64,000 nt of DNA from Harmothoe impar (GCA_947462335.1 OX381707.1:79446610-79510609), one strand, 5' to 3'. Shown: positions 1-10,786, numbered from the stretch's first letter. Program-made: numbers and translations. The notes: generated by a model not told the origin, from the sequence alone.

Positions 1-502
1 TTGAATAGTTTCGGCTGCAGAGAGGCTTTATATTTCTTCCATTATCACCAATTTGGTGTCCATGCACCAAAGTGCCGCAAAGCACCTATTCAAGCACAAT
101 ACTTTCATCACCTGTCCTTTATATAAATATTTTATTGAATACAGTTTATTTGCATGATATCAAATTCATAATTAATGAGAATTTACTGCTTGAATGTGGT
201 AGATTTGTTAAAGAGCTGTAACATTCTCTCCATAATTGATAGTGCTGCCACCTAGTGTAACATGGAAAAGTCTTCTACCTAATTGAAGTTGATTTATTAC
301 GTATATTTATTACGTATATTTATGTCTGAATGAAGTAGCTAAACGTAAATCAGACGTCTACGTTTCGCCGTGTCGGTTGGCTGCGGGGCGGCGTGTGCTA
401 CATGTCCATGCCTTTGCCGTCGATTCACCGCCCCCGGTCCCCCCGCCCCCAATCGCCCCACCCCAGCCCCCCTCAGGGTACTCCCCCGATCCCCCCGCTC
501 CC
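1..502. other. AT-rich intergenic sequence, no gene seen
   Basis: No recognisable coding, RNA or transposon sequence was seen. A short direct repeat of TTATTACGTATATT lies near 294-321. The base composition changes to C-rich from about 420, where it runs into the minisatellite. Short open frames in the C-rich part are low complexity and overlap in all frames, so they are not called. Confidence 0.5.
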
Positions 503-622
503 GTTTATCCCGTTCTCCCGTTCTCCCTTTATCCCGTTCTCCCTTTATCCCGTTCTCCGCTTATCCGTTCATCTCGTTCTCCCTTTATTCCGTTCTGCCT
601 TTATCCTGTTCTCCCTTTATTC
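503..622. repeat. 16-bp pyrimidine-rich minisatellite
   Basis: The unit CCCTTTATCCCGTTCT is tandemly repeated, with two perfect copies at about 525-556 and several diverged or indel-bearing copies on either side. The short open frames here (up to 93 codons) are translations of the repeat and carry no domain signal. Confidence 0.85.
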
Positions 623-626
623 ATAG

Positions 627-817
627 CAACATGAGGATTGTCTCGGAATGATCTCTGGGTCTGATTTTGGGCAGTATTATTTGAATTATTCATAAAGCAC
701 CATTTCCCCTGCTACGAAACAGGCCGTTGCTATGTAAAAATGGCTGTTGCTAGGCAACCACTCATCCTAGCAACATAAGAATTGTCTCAAATTGATCCTT
801 GGGTCTGATTTAGGGGG
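627..817. repeat. Local direct duplication enclosing an X-box-like palindrome
   Basis: A segment beginning TAGCAACAT and ending TCTGATTT occurs at about 627-674 and again at about 768-817 with roughly 15-20 percent difference. The spacer contains GTTGCTAGGCAAC at 746-758, an imperfect palindrome that fits the RFX X-box consensus. Whether any RFX factor uses it is unknown. A motif this short can occur by chance. Confidence 0.55.
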
Positions 818-2377
818 GGTAGGTACCATTGGCAGTTTTCTAGGATCAATATATGTGTTAGGAAAGGCTGCTTTGTATGTTTTCAAGTTTAAAAAGAAGG
901 GTCCAAAATATTTTGACTAATGATCAGAAATGTGCATAGTTTCCTATGACTGCACTTGTTTTGATATGTACGAAATCACCTTTCTCTATCTAGAGATATA
1001 GGCAAACATGAAAAAATGCCCCATAGCTTTCAGTAATGACCTTGAATTAAAGTCCCAGAATATTGCTTTTTTCAAGGGCATGCTGCTGCTCTATATTTGT
1101 TTGTCTGCTGCTTGATATCTAAATGCAGAGTCAGATGTTGCTGTTGCATTAGCATAAAACCATCCACAAGCAAAACTTGTATCGATTATGCATGTACATT
1201 TATCACACCGCAGCCTTTTTCTGGTAGCATGCGAGTCACTGTATAAGAAGGTATAGGCAACGATTGAGTGATTCTTCATGAAAAGTTCAAAACAGAAAGA
1301 ACATGATTGCACAGTTGCTGCCTGTTATCTCTCAACTTGCAAAGTGCATGGAACTAGCTAGTATTTCAGGGATTGATAGTCATATTGATGTTGGTTACTA
1401 ATTGACAGAGGGAGAGGTGATGATTGTAGCGAATAGGTTCCTTAGAAATTAATCTCTGGAGCTCATTACAAAAAAATACAGCTTTCAACTGCAAGTGTTG
1501 ATTGATAGGCTTCCAATTGAATTCCTCAAATTTTAGGTACAGTTGTAGTCTAGTGATAGGGTCGTTGATAAGCAGTGCCCTGGCTGACAGTCCTTCCCAG
1601 TCCAGACTTCGGAACATTTGTGGTGTTTTAATTTGTTAGATACATGTTGCTATTGGAATTACAGGAGGTACATAGACAGAGCGGTACACTAAAGTGGCCA
1701 AAGTAGTGGTTGCTGCACGAGCGGAACCTGGGCCTTTCTGCATGAGGCTAGAAGCTGAGTGAGGATAGTAATCACCATCGAGGGCAAAGCAACGCTCTGT
1801 ATTTATTTCAGGGTAATTTAATCAAAATTATACAAATGCTACTGATATTTACATGAAAAAAACATAATTAAAATTTTCCCGACGTGACGTGACCCTTGAG
1901 CACATACAATACGGACACAGCGTGCAATTGCACCCTTCACTCGCATACAGTCCTCCAATTGCTTTACCATTGCTAGACAGTATTCATCATGAAATATACA
2001 CAATGTTGCCTGTGAACATGTTTCAGTGGAATGATTGTGCGTTATGTTAAATGATAAATGCCCTACTATTCTGCCTACTTCATGTATTATTCAGTGTTGA
2101 CATATAAGTTTCATTTGGCAATACTTAAGTGTTAATATATGGATCTAAAGCTTCTGCAAATGGGTGAGCCTTTTCAATTAGATATCCACCTCGGCTGTAA
2201 ACAATTTCATTAATAATGAGTGTCCCTTTTTATATGTTCATCTGACAATGAGGGATTTTCATTACCTACGCTAGGACATCAATTATGAATTCTGGTCGGA
2301 TAACAGAAGTTTTCGCAGAGGTTTTTGCAGAAGTCTGTCGTAAAGTGTGGGTAATATTACATCCATTTGTTAAACTT
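818..2377. other. Intergenic, no gene seen
   Basis: Both strands were read for open frames, tRNA boxes and inverted repeats and nothing supportable was found. The longest frame is about 83 codons (minus strand, 1366-1617) and shows no motif or composition suggesting an exon. Single exons of spliced genes shorter than this would be missed. Confidence 0.45.
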
Positions 2378-2619
2378 AGGCAAAAAAAGGTATGTTTCAG
2401 GTAACATGGGAAGAAAGGGTAGGGTTGGTAGGTCGGATACTTATTTAATTTTAATTTTTCTAAATTACTAGCCATCGTCTGTGTAAACACTAACAATTAT
2501 CCAAAATGTGTAAAAATATAAAATTTTCTTCAAAATTGCACAAAAGAACGTAGGGTCTGCCCTGTTTTGCTAGGGTCCGTCGGGTGACCTGAAACAAACC
2601 TTATTTTCTTATTTGGCCT
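2378..2619. mobile_element. MITE, TTTGGCCT-ended family, copy 1
   Basis: The left end reads AGGCAAAAAAAGGTATGTTT followed by CAGGTAAC. The right end is its approximate reverse complement, GTGACCTGAAACAAACCTT through TTTGGCCT. Internal GGGTAGGGTTGGTAGGTCGG near the left end and GGGTCTGCCC-type sequence near the right end recur in the other copies. It has no coding capacity. Related copies lie at 3889-4174, 6933-7137, 54192-54441 and twice at 60428-61012. The superfamily cannot be assigned from these ends alone. Confidence 0.75.
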
Positions 2620-3093
2620 GACACGTGCACCTACTACTCTGGAAGACAATAGCACTCATCAACCCGTTCTAGAAGTAGATTGGGCAAATTAAGAAAAATA
2701 AATCTAATCAAAGGGAACTCCACATACCACAAGACGATTTGAAGTTTATTTGGATAAGCAGCAATTCGCCCTTCTAGTTGTGACTACCAGAATGCTTAAA
2801 AAATTCACTACATTCAAGGGTGTTTAAGGGAGCGAGTCGCAATTTGACACCAGAAACTGCTAGGCAACCCAACATAAGTTATCATGGGTGCTTACAGTAA
2901 AGAACCTTGATGGATGCGCCCACATTCCTCTTAGCGTTTTTAGTTATTTGTCCCTGCGCCTCTCCGGTTGGCACTGTGTATAAAGGCCTCGATATCGGGG
3001 AGGTGCATGCATAAAGCCTAGGCATTTGGCACAAGGTAAACTGTCTGATAATAGCTTGCACATCTATAAGTGGCATTGGCAAACTTACCCTAA
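2620..3093. other. Intergenic, no gene seen
   Basis: No coding, RNA or repeat structure was recognised between the two flanking MITEs. Confidence 0.4.
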
Positions 3094-3412
3094 GGGAGTG
3101 GTCATTTCTTAACAACATTGGAGGGTTGGTGGATTTTTCGAAAACCAGTTAACATTTTATGGTCCCCCATTAGAGAGGTCAAATTATTTTCAGTCCCCCC
3201 CAAAGGCGGTTTGAAATTGAGCACAGCTGACGCCTTTAAGCTATAGTGACAAGCGAGCATTTTGTGCTAAAAAGGAGTGCATTTTTTTTGGTCCCCCCTC
3301 AGGAGGGGTCCAAATTTTTGGTCCCGCTGATTCTAAAGTTCCAAATATTTTTGGTTTCCCCCGAGATCCACCAACCCCCCTCCCCCCTGTTGTTAAGAAA
3401 ATGACCACTCCC
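3094..3412. mobile_element. MITE, GGGAGTGGTCA-ended family, copy 1
   Basis: Terminal inverted repeats begin GGGAGTGGTCATTTCTTAAC and extend through an ACAACA / TGTTGT block and a TTGGTGGAT / ATCCACCAA block. The element is flanked by TAA on the left and TAG on the right. The interior has tracts of GGTCCCCC and a conserved core with GACGCCTTTAAGCTATAGTGA. The 3-bp TWA-like target and lack of coding capacity fit a non-autonomous PIF/Harbinger element. That assignment is inference. Confidence 0.8.
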
Positions 3413-3602
3413 TAGCATTAAAAGCACTATATAAGCTCTGTCATGCAGGTGAGGATTATCCCTTTAAGTGCTGCTCGCTTTGGAAAACTGATATCTTAAT
3501 GGAGATTCAGATGTATTCTGTGCTGTTATAATGGGATAAAAACGTCCACAGGGGACAAGTATAACTTGTATTGATCACACCCTGGCATTACCTGCTAGGG
3601 CC

Positions 3603-3770
3603 AAAAAAATAAATAGACAAATGCCAATGCCCATTGATACCGTCTCTGTTGTATTTCACGAGTGGGGGCTGAGTCAGTATCCCACGAAGCAGCAGTGGGA
3701 TGCGCCCCAGCCCCCACGAGTGAAATATATCAGAGCGGTATCAATGTAGTTGGCATTTGTGTTTATTTTT
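3603..3770. mobile_element. 168-bp hairpin element
   Basis: Two arms of roughly 65 bases are near reverse complements. The left arm runs from AAATAGACAAATGCCAA to TTTCACGAGTGGGGGCTG. The right arm runs from AGCCCCCACGAGTGAAATA to TTGGCATTTGTGTTTATTTTT. About 40 bases lie between them. This is the architecture of a foldback MITE. It could also form a long transcript hairpin. No other copy was seen in the window. Confidence 0.75.
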
Positions 3771-3888
3771 TAATTTGAAGCCATTTAATGAAGGAAAAAC
3801 AACCTTTTCTTAGCCCATTGAATACAGACACATTGTATTCAAAGGCACCTTTGAATACGGCCTTCCAGTGCTTAAGCATAGGAGATCT

Positions 3889-4174
3889 TGTATTTCCAAA
3901 AAATGAAACGTGTTTCAGATTACATAGTCTGGAAATCTAGGTAGGGTAGGTCGGAATTATTATTTCTTACTCTGACCTGAGAACCACCTAAAAATTGACT
4001 CACAAGCATCTGCGCCCACAATGGCGTGACTCGTTCACTATCAAATTGACTCTCACTTAGAGCTAAAATTACTTCAAATATAAATATTTTCTCAAAAGTG
4101 AATTAGAATTTCTAGGGTTGGCCCTATTTCTATAGGGTTGCGTAGCCTGAAACACACCTTTTTTTATTTGGCCT
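3889..4174. mobile_element. MITE, TTTGGCCT-ended family, copy 2
   Basis: The left end contains CGTGTTTCAGATTACATAG and GGTAGGGTAGGTCGG. The right end contains GGGTTGGCCCTAT, then GCCTGAAACACACCTTTTTT and TTTGGCCT. The interior resembles the copies near 60.4-61.0 kb, including ACTCACAAGC / GTGACTCGTTCACTATCAAATTGA-type sequence. The left terminus is diverged, so that boundary is approximate. Confidence 0.7.
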
Positions 4175-5027
4175 AGCCTGTAAGACACCGTATGAACAAC
4201 ACAGAACACGTTTTAATGGATAGGTGAATTGTATAAAAGGTTGGTTTTAGCAGGATGTGGTGGGGCGTGCATAAAGTATGTCACGCCGGAGGGGGTAGGC
4301 AGGTCTTGGTCAGAGTGTGACATACAATGATAAAGGCCTGCGGAAAAGCATGACGAGGGGGTGGGTATGTTATGAAAATGGTCCATATTTGTGTGACATA
4401 CTGGATTGACGACCCCACCGACCACAAATTAGTGGAGATAGCCTGGACGAGAGGAGCAGGGGTAGAATGGAGAGAACAAGGGGAAGAGGACAGCAGCACA
4501 TCATCGACGAAAGACAGTTACAGACAAAAAAGACAAATGATGTTCAAACCCTCTCACTAACTTCTACACTGATCAGTTCCTTGATGTTTATGTGTGTGTA
4601 TTTCATGTCAGTTTGCTTATCTTGACAATAAACCTTTTAAGGATGGATGTCATTAAAGATGCTGTTATCATGAGTGACTCGCCAGGGCTGCATTCATGCA
4701 TCATGACGACCAAGGGCATGATGCATGAATACATGGTCTGTGTCCGTTTAAGAATAATTTGATATCAACGGACAAATCATAACTCCCCACCTTTGATGGG
4801 CAATAAGCAAACTTCTCAGAACTCAGATCTAGTTGAATTAACGTGTAACCTCATACACTGTACACTAGCCTCTGACATGACAATGGATGTCATACATATT
4901 GATAGATGGTTTATCACTTTGATATCAAGTGCTGTATTCAACAGTAGCAGATGTTTCTAAGTACCTCTTATCAGCCCATTCATGTTCATTGATCCTAGGA
5001 CCTTGCATTTAAACTTCTTGGAAGTGC
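4175..5027. other. Intergenic with a dispersed GCATCATG motif block
   Basis: No gene was recognised. At about 4678-4735 is a block of the dispersed family seen better at 26132-26341: CCAGGGCTGCATTCATGCAT followed by CATGATGCATGAAT. The rest is unassigned. Confidence 0.45.
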
Positions 5028-5243
5028 TTACTGTAAATGTAGATATCTTAACGTGTACACATTTTTGCGAGTTTTCTGAAAAGTACACTTTCACGTGTGT
5101 ATCTAAATTCACAAATTTTGGTATATTGTAGTTTTATACCTATACTGGATAGATATTCAGGTTGTACATATTCTAGCGAATTTTAAATTTACTCAAAATT
5201 CGCGAAAATATGTACAGCACAAAAATATCTATGTTTACAGTAA
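5028..5243. mobile_element. 216-bp MITE with TTACTGTAAA ends
   Basis: The left end TTACTGTAAATGTAGATAT is the inverted repeat, with two mismatches, of the right end ATATCTATGTTTACAGTAA. A weaker internal repeat pairs GTACA and CGCGAA-type sequences. It has no coding capacity. No target duplication is obvious, and the superfamily is unknown. Confidence 0.7.
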
Positions 5244-5831
5244 CTGGTACGTCTCACCAAGATAGTACTTACTAATTAATTGATCTGCCAGTATTATGAA
5301 CTCATAAGTTCACCAATTACACATCTGATGTTGCAATATTAACCACTTGGCATGTGTACCTGTTCAGTCAAACTAGTAAACTAGTAAACGACAGAAACCA
5401 GCTTTTCTTTACCCAAGATTTTGTCTGTACCAGTTTAACAAATAGAATGAAATAAAATAAAATGATATGTAATTCCTGGCCATTCCTAATACACATGTCT
5501 TAATCAAAAATCGTACAATCCATTGACTATGCAATTTACTCACTTTAGGGCAAAATAAGAAACAGTCAATTGAAAGCCTGTAAGCGGACACATTATCTTT
5601 GTTTACAAGTGTTGATGCACCCTATGCACAGCGATGCGTGGGACCATGCGCTATTTCCAGCGGATTCTATTTTCAGAATGACTAGCTCAGCTTTTCTGCT
5701 GCAAATTGCTCAGCTTAAGGCGTGGACAGGGGATTTATTTGTGGATATAAACTGCCCAGATTAGTAAGGGCAGATTTCTCCGGCCAGGGGGTTCTCAAAC
5801 GGAGAGGCATCGTTTTACAGTCAGTACATTC
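5244..5831. other. Intergenic, partly duplicated at 12545-12640
   Basis: The stretch around 5575-5725 resembles 12545-12640: both have a pyrimidine-rich ending followed by GCGTGGGAC, then TCAG..GCTG, then AAGGCNTGG. This places it in the same diverged duplication as the blocks at 6400 and 11540. No gene was seen. Confidence 0.45.
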
Positions 5832-6283
5832 TACACTGTCGGAAGTAAGTACTGTAGCTGTACAGTATAAAAGGAGGTATTTTTGGTTTCCAGTATCACA
5901 TACTGTACATCTACACTCACCTCCTGTAAAACACCACACACAGGAGATGGTGGGTTCAAATCCCACCTTGGCACAATAGACACTACTGTTGTTTATTAAT
6001 AGAAAATCTAAATTATACACATGTACATATTCAAATATAACTGACATTTCTTGGCCATCTAGGTGGAAATGCATGTCAACTGGGTTAAAGAAAAATGAGT
6101 AAAAAAATGAGTAAAAAAATGTGCCAAGGTTAGACTCGAACCCAGGATCTCCTGTGTGTAGTATTCTATAGTAGTTGAGTGTAGCTGAACAGTATGTGAT
6201 ACTGGAAACCAAAAGTACCTCCTTTTATACTGTGCAGCTACAGTATATCTCTCTGTGCAGCTACACTAACTTCTGACAGTGTA
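5832..6283. mobile_element. Foldback element with tRNA-like arms
   Basis: The left arm (about 5832-5980) and right arm (about 6121-6283) are inverted repeats at roughly 80 percent match. They share TACACTGTC, GCACAGTATAAAAGGAGGTA, TTTGGTTTCCAGTATCACAT and CACACACAGGAGAT. Each arm ends in a tRNA T-arm-like sequence: GTGGGTTCAAATCCCAC at 5950-5966, and the complement of GGGTTCGAGTC inside 6128-6147. Both lead into a TTGGCAC tail. The internal spacer is about 140 bases. It looks like two head-to-head copies of a tRNA-derived segment, or a foldback MITE that captured one. Open frames of 85 and 165 codons cross it and are by-products of the repeat. Confidence 0.7.
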
Positions 6284-6495
6284 CATCCACAAATCAAGGC
6301 TACTGACGTCACTTTTTCGAAAAGGGAGGAGGATGGTTTATAAACAATGCCTTCTAATTCCATGTAGTTTAACTCATATTTGACGTACATGTGCTGCATT
6401 AATGGATCATGACACTCAAGAAGTTAAAACACTGGACAGGTCAAGGCTGTCCTAATACCAGTACATGCCATACCAACACCTTACGGCCAGGCTAA

Positions 6496-6712
6496 GTGAG
6501 CGGTCATTTTTTCAACAACAGGGGGGGGGGGGCTGGATTTTCATGTGAGTGGAATTTGTCCACCCCCACCCCCTCCCCTCCCCCCACCCTGGTGGGAAGA
6601 TCTTTTCTGCCCCCAGGCAGGTTGAAGTTGAGCGCTGTCAACCCCTTTGAGCTATAGTAACACGCGGGCCCAAATCCATCCCCCCTCCTGTTGTTAAAAA
6701 ATGACCACTCCC
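6496..6712. mobile_element. MITE, GGGAGTGGTCA-ended family, copy 2
   Basis: The ends are GTGAGCGGTCATTTTTTCAA and TTAAAAAATGACCACTCCC. The element is flanked by TAA on both sides. The interior shares GTTGAAGTTGAGCGCTGTCA and TTTGAGCTATAGTAAC with the other two copies. The related locus at 11563-11600 has GGCTAACACC with no element, giving an empty site and confirming TAA as the duplicated target. Confidence 0.85.
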
Positions 6713-7240
6713 TAACACCTGACACCAGATAGCATGGCCGTGAACTGGTTCATACCAACACCTCTCCATGTTCTACAAACATGCATTAATCCCACGACCT
6801 TCACTGTGACCTTGGACTACCTATTCATGTTTTTATGTTGCACGGCATACCTCATCACTGTGACTTGTTCTTGGCAGCCTCAGAGAGTTTGTGGTCTGCC
6901 TAGTAGCAGGTTGTACACACATTATCATCTATAAGGCCAAATTTTTGAGACAAAATTCCTCCCATTTCCTTTAATTTTCAGAAAAAAAAGATATATTTCA
7001 GTTTAAAAAAATGTGTTTTGGTAGAAAAAAACACAAAAATGCCTCCCAAAAAAAATTAAAAAATTAAAAGATTGGGTAGGGCCAAAAAAATAGGGTCGCT
7101 AGGGATACCTGAACACAACCTTCTTTTTTTTTGGCCTAAAAATTCCGATAACATGAGGTCTACATGGCACTGTTTCAGTTGGCTGATGGTCAGCGTTGCC
7201 GAAAGTGGCTTTAACCCTACATTAAGAAATTGATGACCTA
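6713..7240. repeat. Duplicated block, copy 1 (partner 11563-11900)
   Basis: The sequence from CACCAGATAGCATGG onward matches 11574-11900. Shared runs include CTGGTTCATACCAACACCT, GACTTGTTCTTGGCAG (GACTTCTCCTTGGCAG in the partner) and TGAGGTCTACATGGCACTGT. The TTTGGCCT-family MITE at 6933-7137 interrupts it, while the partner is uninterrupted. No coding potential is conserved between the copies. Confidence 0.75.
6933..7137. mobile_element. MITE, TTTGGCCT-ended family, copy 3
   Basis: It begins AGGCCAAATTTTTGAG and ends CCTGAACACAACCTTC followed by TTTTGGCCT. Inside are GGGTAGGGCC and TAGGGTCGCTAGGG, diverged forms of the family core. It lies within a duplicated block whose other copy (near 11800) lacks it. 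Confidence 0.7.
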
Positions 7241-7602
7241 TCCTTAGTTTGACTTTGATATATATACTCATTAATCCCATTGAACACCAGTTTTTGGACA
7301 TAAAAAGATAATAAAGAAATTAAACTTATTTCATTGCTTCATTCTGAATGGAAAGTCTAAAAAAGGAAGGCCAATAATTGCATTTTTTTTTACCCTACTG
7401 TAGTGACTTTGCGAGTCCTCTTAAACATGACCCAACCCATGCCAAAGGCAATGTATGTAATGGCCAGATTTGGCTGAAAGAGGAGCCGGGCTTTGAACCA
7501 GACACAGCCTACGCTATAATTACCATAGCAGCCTTAATGCCACTGGTGAAAAGCTGGACCGTACCTCATACAGTAATTTATATCTGGATAATCAATCAAA
7601 TA
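7241..7602. other. Intergenic, no gene seen
   Basis: A 96-codon open frame at 7378-7668 has no recognisable motif and runs into the duplicated block at 7603, where the paralogous copy does not keep the frame. It is therefore not called as coding. Confidence 0.4.
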
Positions 7603-9560
7603 AACCGTCTCAATGGGCCACCTGGTAGGTATAGGCCGTGTCAATCAAACCGCCAGGTGTCATCCTGATCTAGGTCAGATAAACAGACCATTTTATATAA
7701 CCAGCATTTCCTGTTTTTATATTTTACTGTTTTCTTCAGCAGAATCGTTTCAGAAGTCAACCAGGTGGAGAGATTCCTACCGAGTGGTCTGAGTACTACA
7801 ACAACCAGCCCCATGGGGGATCATTGACATTGCCTTTCAGTGTTACTAACACCTGTCCAAATGTGTCAAAACTGAATATATGTGAATTTCATTTCCCCCT
7901 GGTATTAACACCATCAGATAAAAGACATTATTCTATTTTCCTTTTATGTTGGTGTTTTGACGGTTGATGTAGTTGAAAAAATGTCCCACATGCCACAGCA
8001 GACAGGAAACGTATGTGTCATGCAGTAGAAAATAGAAACACATTAGGGGACAAAGAATATATTTTCGTCATAAAGTGCTAATGATATTAGTATCATAAGT
8101 GTATCCAGAAAGCCAGATTTAGATAAAGATAAGCAGCTAAATACCAATTGAGGCACAGAGAGATAAGACCGACCAACAGAAAGAGAAGGGGAGAGAGACA
8201 CAGGGGGGAAGGAAGTAGAAGATAGTGAATTTGAATCAAAATTTTATACTTCCCAAGTATAAGAAAGGTGAATGAAGTGATACAAAGTGACAAAGAGAGA
8301 GAAAGGAAGCTAAAGGAAGAGAGATGACAGTAGAGTTGACAACTATAGGCAGGCAATGGGTTATATAGACAGCTTCCGAACCATCACTCAACCAGACAGT
8401 GATACATGACTGTCTGTCTACGACATGTCCTGCTTCCATCCGTTCATCGATGTAGTGGCTGCATGCCTGCACTAATGGGCAATGGAGGCACAGGGAATCA
8501 GGGAGACAAAGAAAGAGAGAAGTCGACAGAAGGAGAGACAGACAGATGGACAGCAAATAGATACAGTGAGACAGAGGATCAAAGAGAGGGAGACCCAGAC
8601 AGGGAGGAAGGTAGTGGGGGGACAGACCCATTAGAAAGCAGGTGCACAGCAAAAAATCTTTTCCTTATTTCAAGAAACTAAAATAAATAAACTCGCCTAC
8701 CGGACAAATGACTAGTTTTACGAAAAATTGTTTTCTTAAAACATTTGACCGCCAGTCGAGTTTACCTATCTTGTTTTCTTGAAATCATTTTTGGCTGTGT
8801 GGAATCTGTACAGCGTGATTGAGGCAATGAGTCATATAGAGAGCTGCCACACCGTCACTCAATCAGACAGTGATACATGACCGTGACATTTCCTGGTACG
8901 CTCATCAATGTATTCTCTGCATGCCTACAGCCATGTGTCATGTCAGAGATTGGCAGCTGATGGCTGATCAATAACTCCATCATGCGGCACACCTCTGTAC
9001 ACGGGGAGATAGCACTGATTCACTGCAAGCCTCACTATATCCGGTTACCGTAAAACCTCGTATATAAGCATACTTGCCGCACCCTTTGACAGATACTATA
9101 GGCCTAATAGGGGACACGGAAATTCTTAGTTTAGTACTGTAATATACTTATAGAACTCACATATAAGCCGCACCCTGACCTTGTCCTGATCCTATACACT
9201 TGTGGACTACCTAGTACTTTAAACCATGTTGGGTTGATACACTCCCGCAGGTTCAGCACGATCGTTAAATACACTACTTTAAACAACGTAAGTGGGATAT
9301 CATCTATGCTCTCTCAGAAACCCCAGATCCAACTTTGATGGCTAAAATAGCTTACACCATTGTAATGGTAGGTGTATTAATATGCGATCTTCATGCACCA
9401 CTGAGCATCTATTGTTACCAAGGGAGGTCTGGTGCATGGGTGGGTAGTTTCCAATACCTTGGGGGTCGGTAGTCAACCTGTGGGCCATGACAGCCTAGAC
9501 ATGAATAGTTCTCAAAGGTTAATGAGCAGTTCAATAATAGATCTACTCCAGGTGTAGTAG
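7603..9560. repeat. Large duplicated block, copy 1 (partner 14267-15950)
   Basis: Collinear matches to 14267-15950 include AACCGTCTCAATGG, CCAGGTGTCAT, AACAACCAGC..CATGGGGGATCATTGACAT, CAGACAGTGATACATGACCG, CTCCATCATGCGGCACACCT, and near the end TGCACC..TGAGCATCTATTGTTAC and TCAATAATAGATCTACTC. Part of the block is itself duplicated within copy 1: about 8345-8470 resembles 8822-8930. Purine-rich GAGA tracts lie at 8150-8330 and 8500-8630. The overlapping open frames are low complexity. Confidence 0.8.
8643..8802. mobile_element. 160-bp MITE with CACAGC ends
   Basis: The left end CACAGCAAAAAAT and the right end ATTTTTGGCTGTG are inverted repeats. Pairing continues through TTTCAAGAAA / TTTCTTGAAA and AAACTCG / CGAGTTT, so the whole element can fold. 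It sits between the two internal copies of block 1 and is absent from the 14.3-15.9 kb partner. Confidence 0.7.
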
Positions 9561-9916
9561 TAGCAGTCTATACAAAACCAATACTTATGAATTTTGATAT
9601 TTTGATATGTTATTTGCTAAAGAACATAACAAAAATATTTAAGTTTCTGTTTTATGCTGTAGAAACCTTAATTATGGTCCAATTCACAAGCCATTAAAAT
9701 GTGATATAGGCAAGAATCTCTAAAGTACAGTTAGCTGTTTGGACTGACAGTAGCCTACTTTTTGCTGGACCGGCAGGCTTTTTACCGGCTATAGTCGGTG
9801 CCGGGAGACTGTAGCAGTATGCTTACTCCTTCTAGTCTTGTCCTCCAAAGTCATAGAATTAGGCTCGTATTCCTAGCGGATTAAAGTAGAGAGCTCCCAA
9901 TCAGCTGGTGAGTATG
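9561..9916. other. Intergenic, no gene seen
   Basis: AT-rich sequence with nothing recognisable on either strand. Confidence 0.4.
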
Positions 9917-10107
9917 TACACTGTAAAAATATGGCTGCCAATTTTGTAGGTGTGCAGTAGATTCTACCGTAGGTGTACAGTTAAGTGTAGGTGAATAGTA
10001 GAATCTATTGTAAATCTACAGTATATTCTGCTGTAAATCCATTCTACAATAGATTATACTGTACATTTAGAGTAGATTCTGTGCCTACACTGACTATTTA
10101 CAGTGTA
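9917..10107. mobile_element. 191-bp MITE, TACACTGTAAA-ended family, copy 1
   Basis: The termini are TACACTGTAAA and TTTACAGTGTA, perfect 11-bp inverted repeats. The interior is built from many reiterated, alternately oriented copies of GTAGATTCTAC-like sequence, so it can fold in several ways. A related, interrupted copy lies at 23035-23502. It has no coding capacity. Confidence 0.85.
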
Positions 10108-10225
10108 GTGTTGTAGCTCCAAAGCTATTGTTTGGTTCCCCAGAGGGGCAACATTAATCAGGCAGCAGAGGAAGTGACCAGATAACCTGAACCAATAGTT
10201 CCTGGTGAGGGGGAGTATCTACCCT

Positions 10226-10231
10226 CTTCCA
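10226..10231. repeat. Target-site duplication CTTCCA, left
   Basis: CTTCCA immediately precedes the foldback element and is repeated exactly at 10781-10786. Confidence 0.75.
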
Positions 10232-10780
10232 TATGGTGGCCCAGGAGGGTCACGTAAAAAAAAATATTTAAAAGTGAATTTTTTTTTTCAAAGTGAAGTG
10301 TTTTTTTTCGAAGTGAAGTGTTTTTTTTCACAGTGAAGTTTTTTTTCACAGTGAAGTTGGTTTTTTTAAAGTGAAGTTGTTTTTTTAAAAGTGATGGGTT
10401 TTTTTCAAAGTGAATTTTTTTTTTCTAAGTGATGGTTTTTTTTTCAAGGATTTTTTTTTTTTTTTTTTGTCTTCAGAAAAAAAAAAAAAATTCAAAATAA
10501 AAAACTCACTGTCACTGTCAAGCTGATGGATGCCAACTTGTGACAGCTATCCTTTAGCATTGGGATGCAATACATGTGGCAATTTATAGGATGCTGTGTG
10601 GAAATTGACACCGGGTAAGTGGCCCGCATGATAACTGGCCTTAGGATAAAGACATCCTTGCCCATTAACACAACTTCACTTTGAAAAAAAACACTTAACT
10701 TTGAAAAAAAACACTTAACTTTGAAAAAAAGAAATTTCACTTTTAAATTTTTTCTTACGTGACCCTCCTGGGCCACCATA
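10232..10780. mobile_element. Foldback transposon with tandem repeats in its arms
   Basis: The terminal inverted repeats begin TATGGTGGCCCAGGAGGGTC and ACGTAA. They continue into arms made of tandem units of about 20 bases, a T-run followed by CAAAGTGAAGTG. The left arm (10232-10500) has eight or more units. The right arm (10678-10780) has three or four in inverted orientation. The centre (10500-10675) is non-repetitive. Exact 6-bp duplications of CTTCCA flank it. Inverted repeats made of tandem direct repeats are the classical Foldback (FB/Galileo-like) architecture. Family membership cannot be proved without a transposase. Confidence 0.85.
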
Positions 10781-10786
10781 CTTCCA

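Noticed and set aside
5715..6212. 165-codon minus-strand open frame
   Set aside because: It reads through a foldback element with tRNA-like arms; the arms do not keep the frame.
7378..7668. 96-codon plus-strand frame
   Set aside because: It crosses into the duplicated block at 7603 and the frame is not kept in the copy at 14267.
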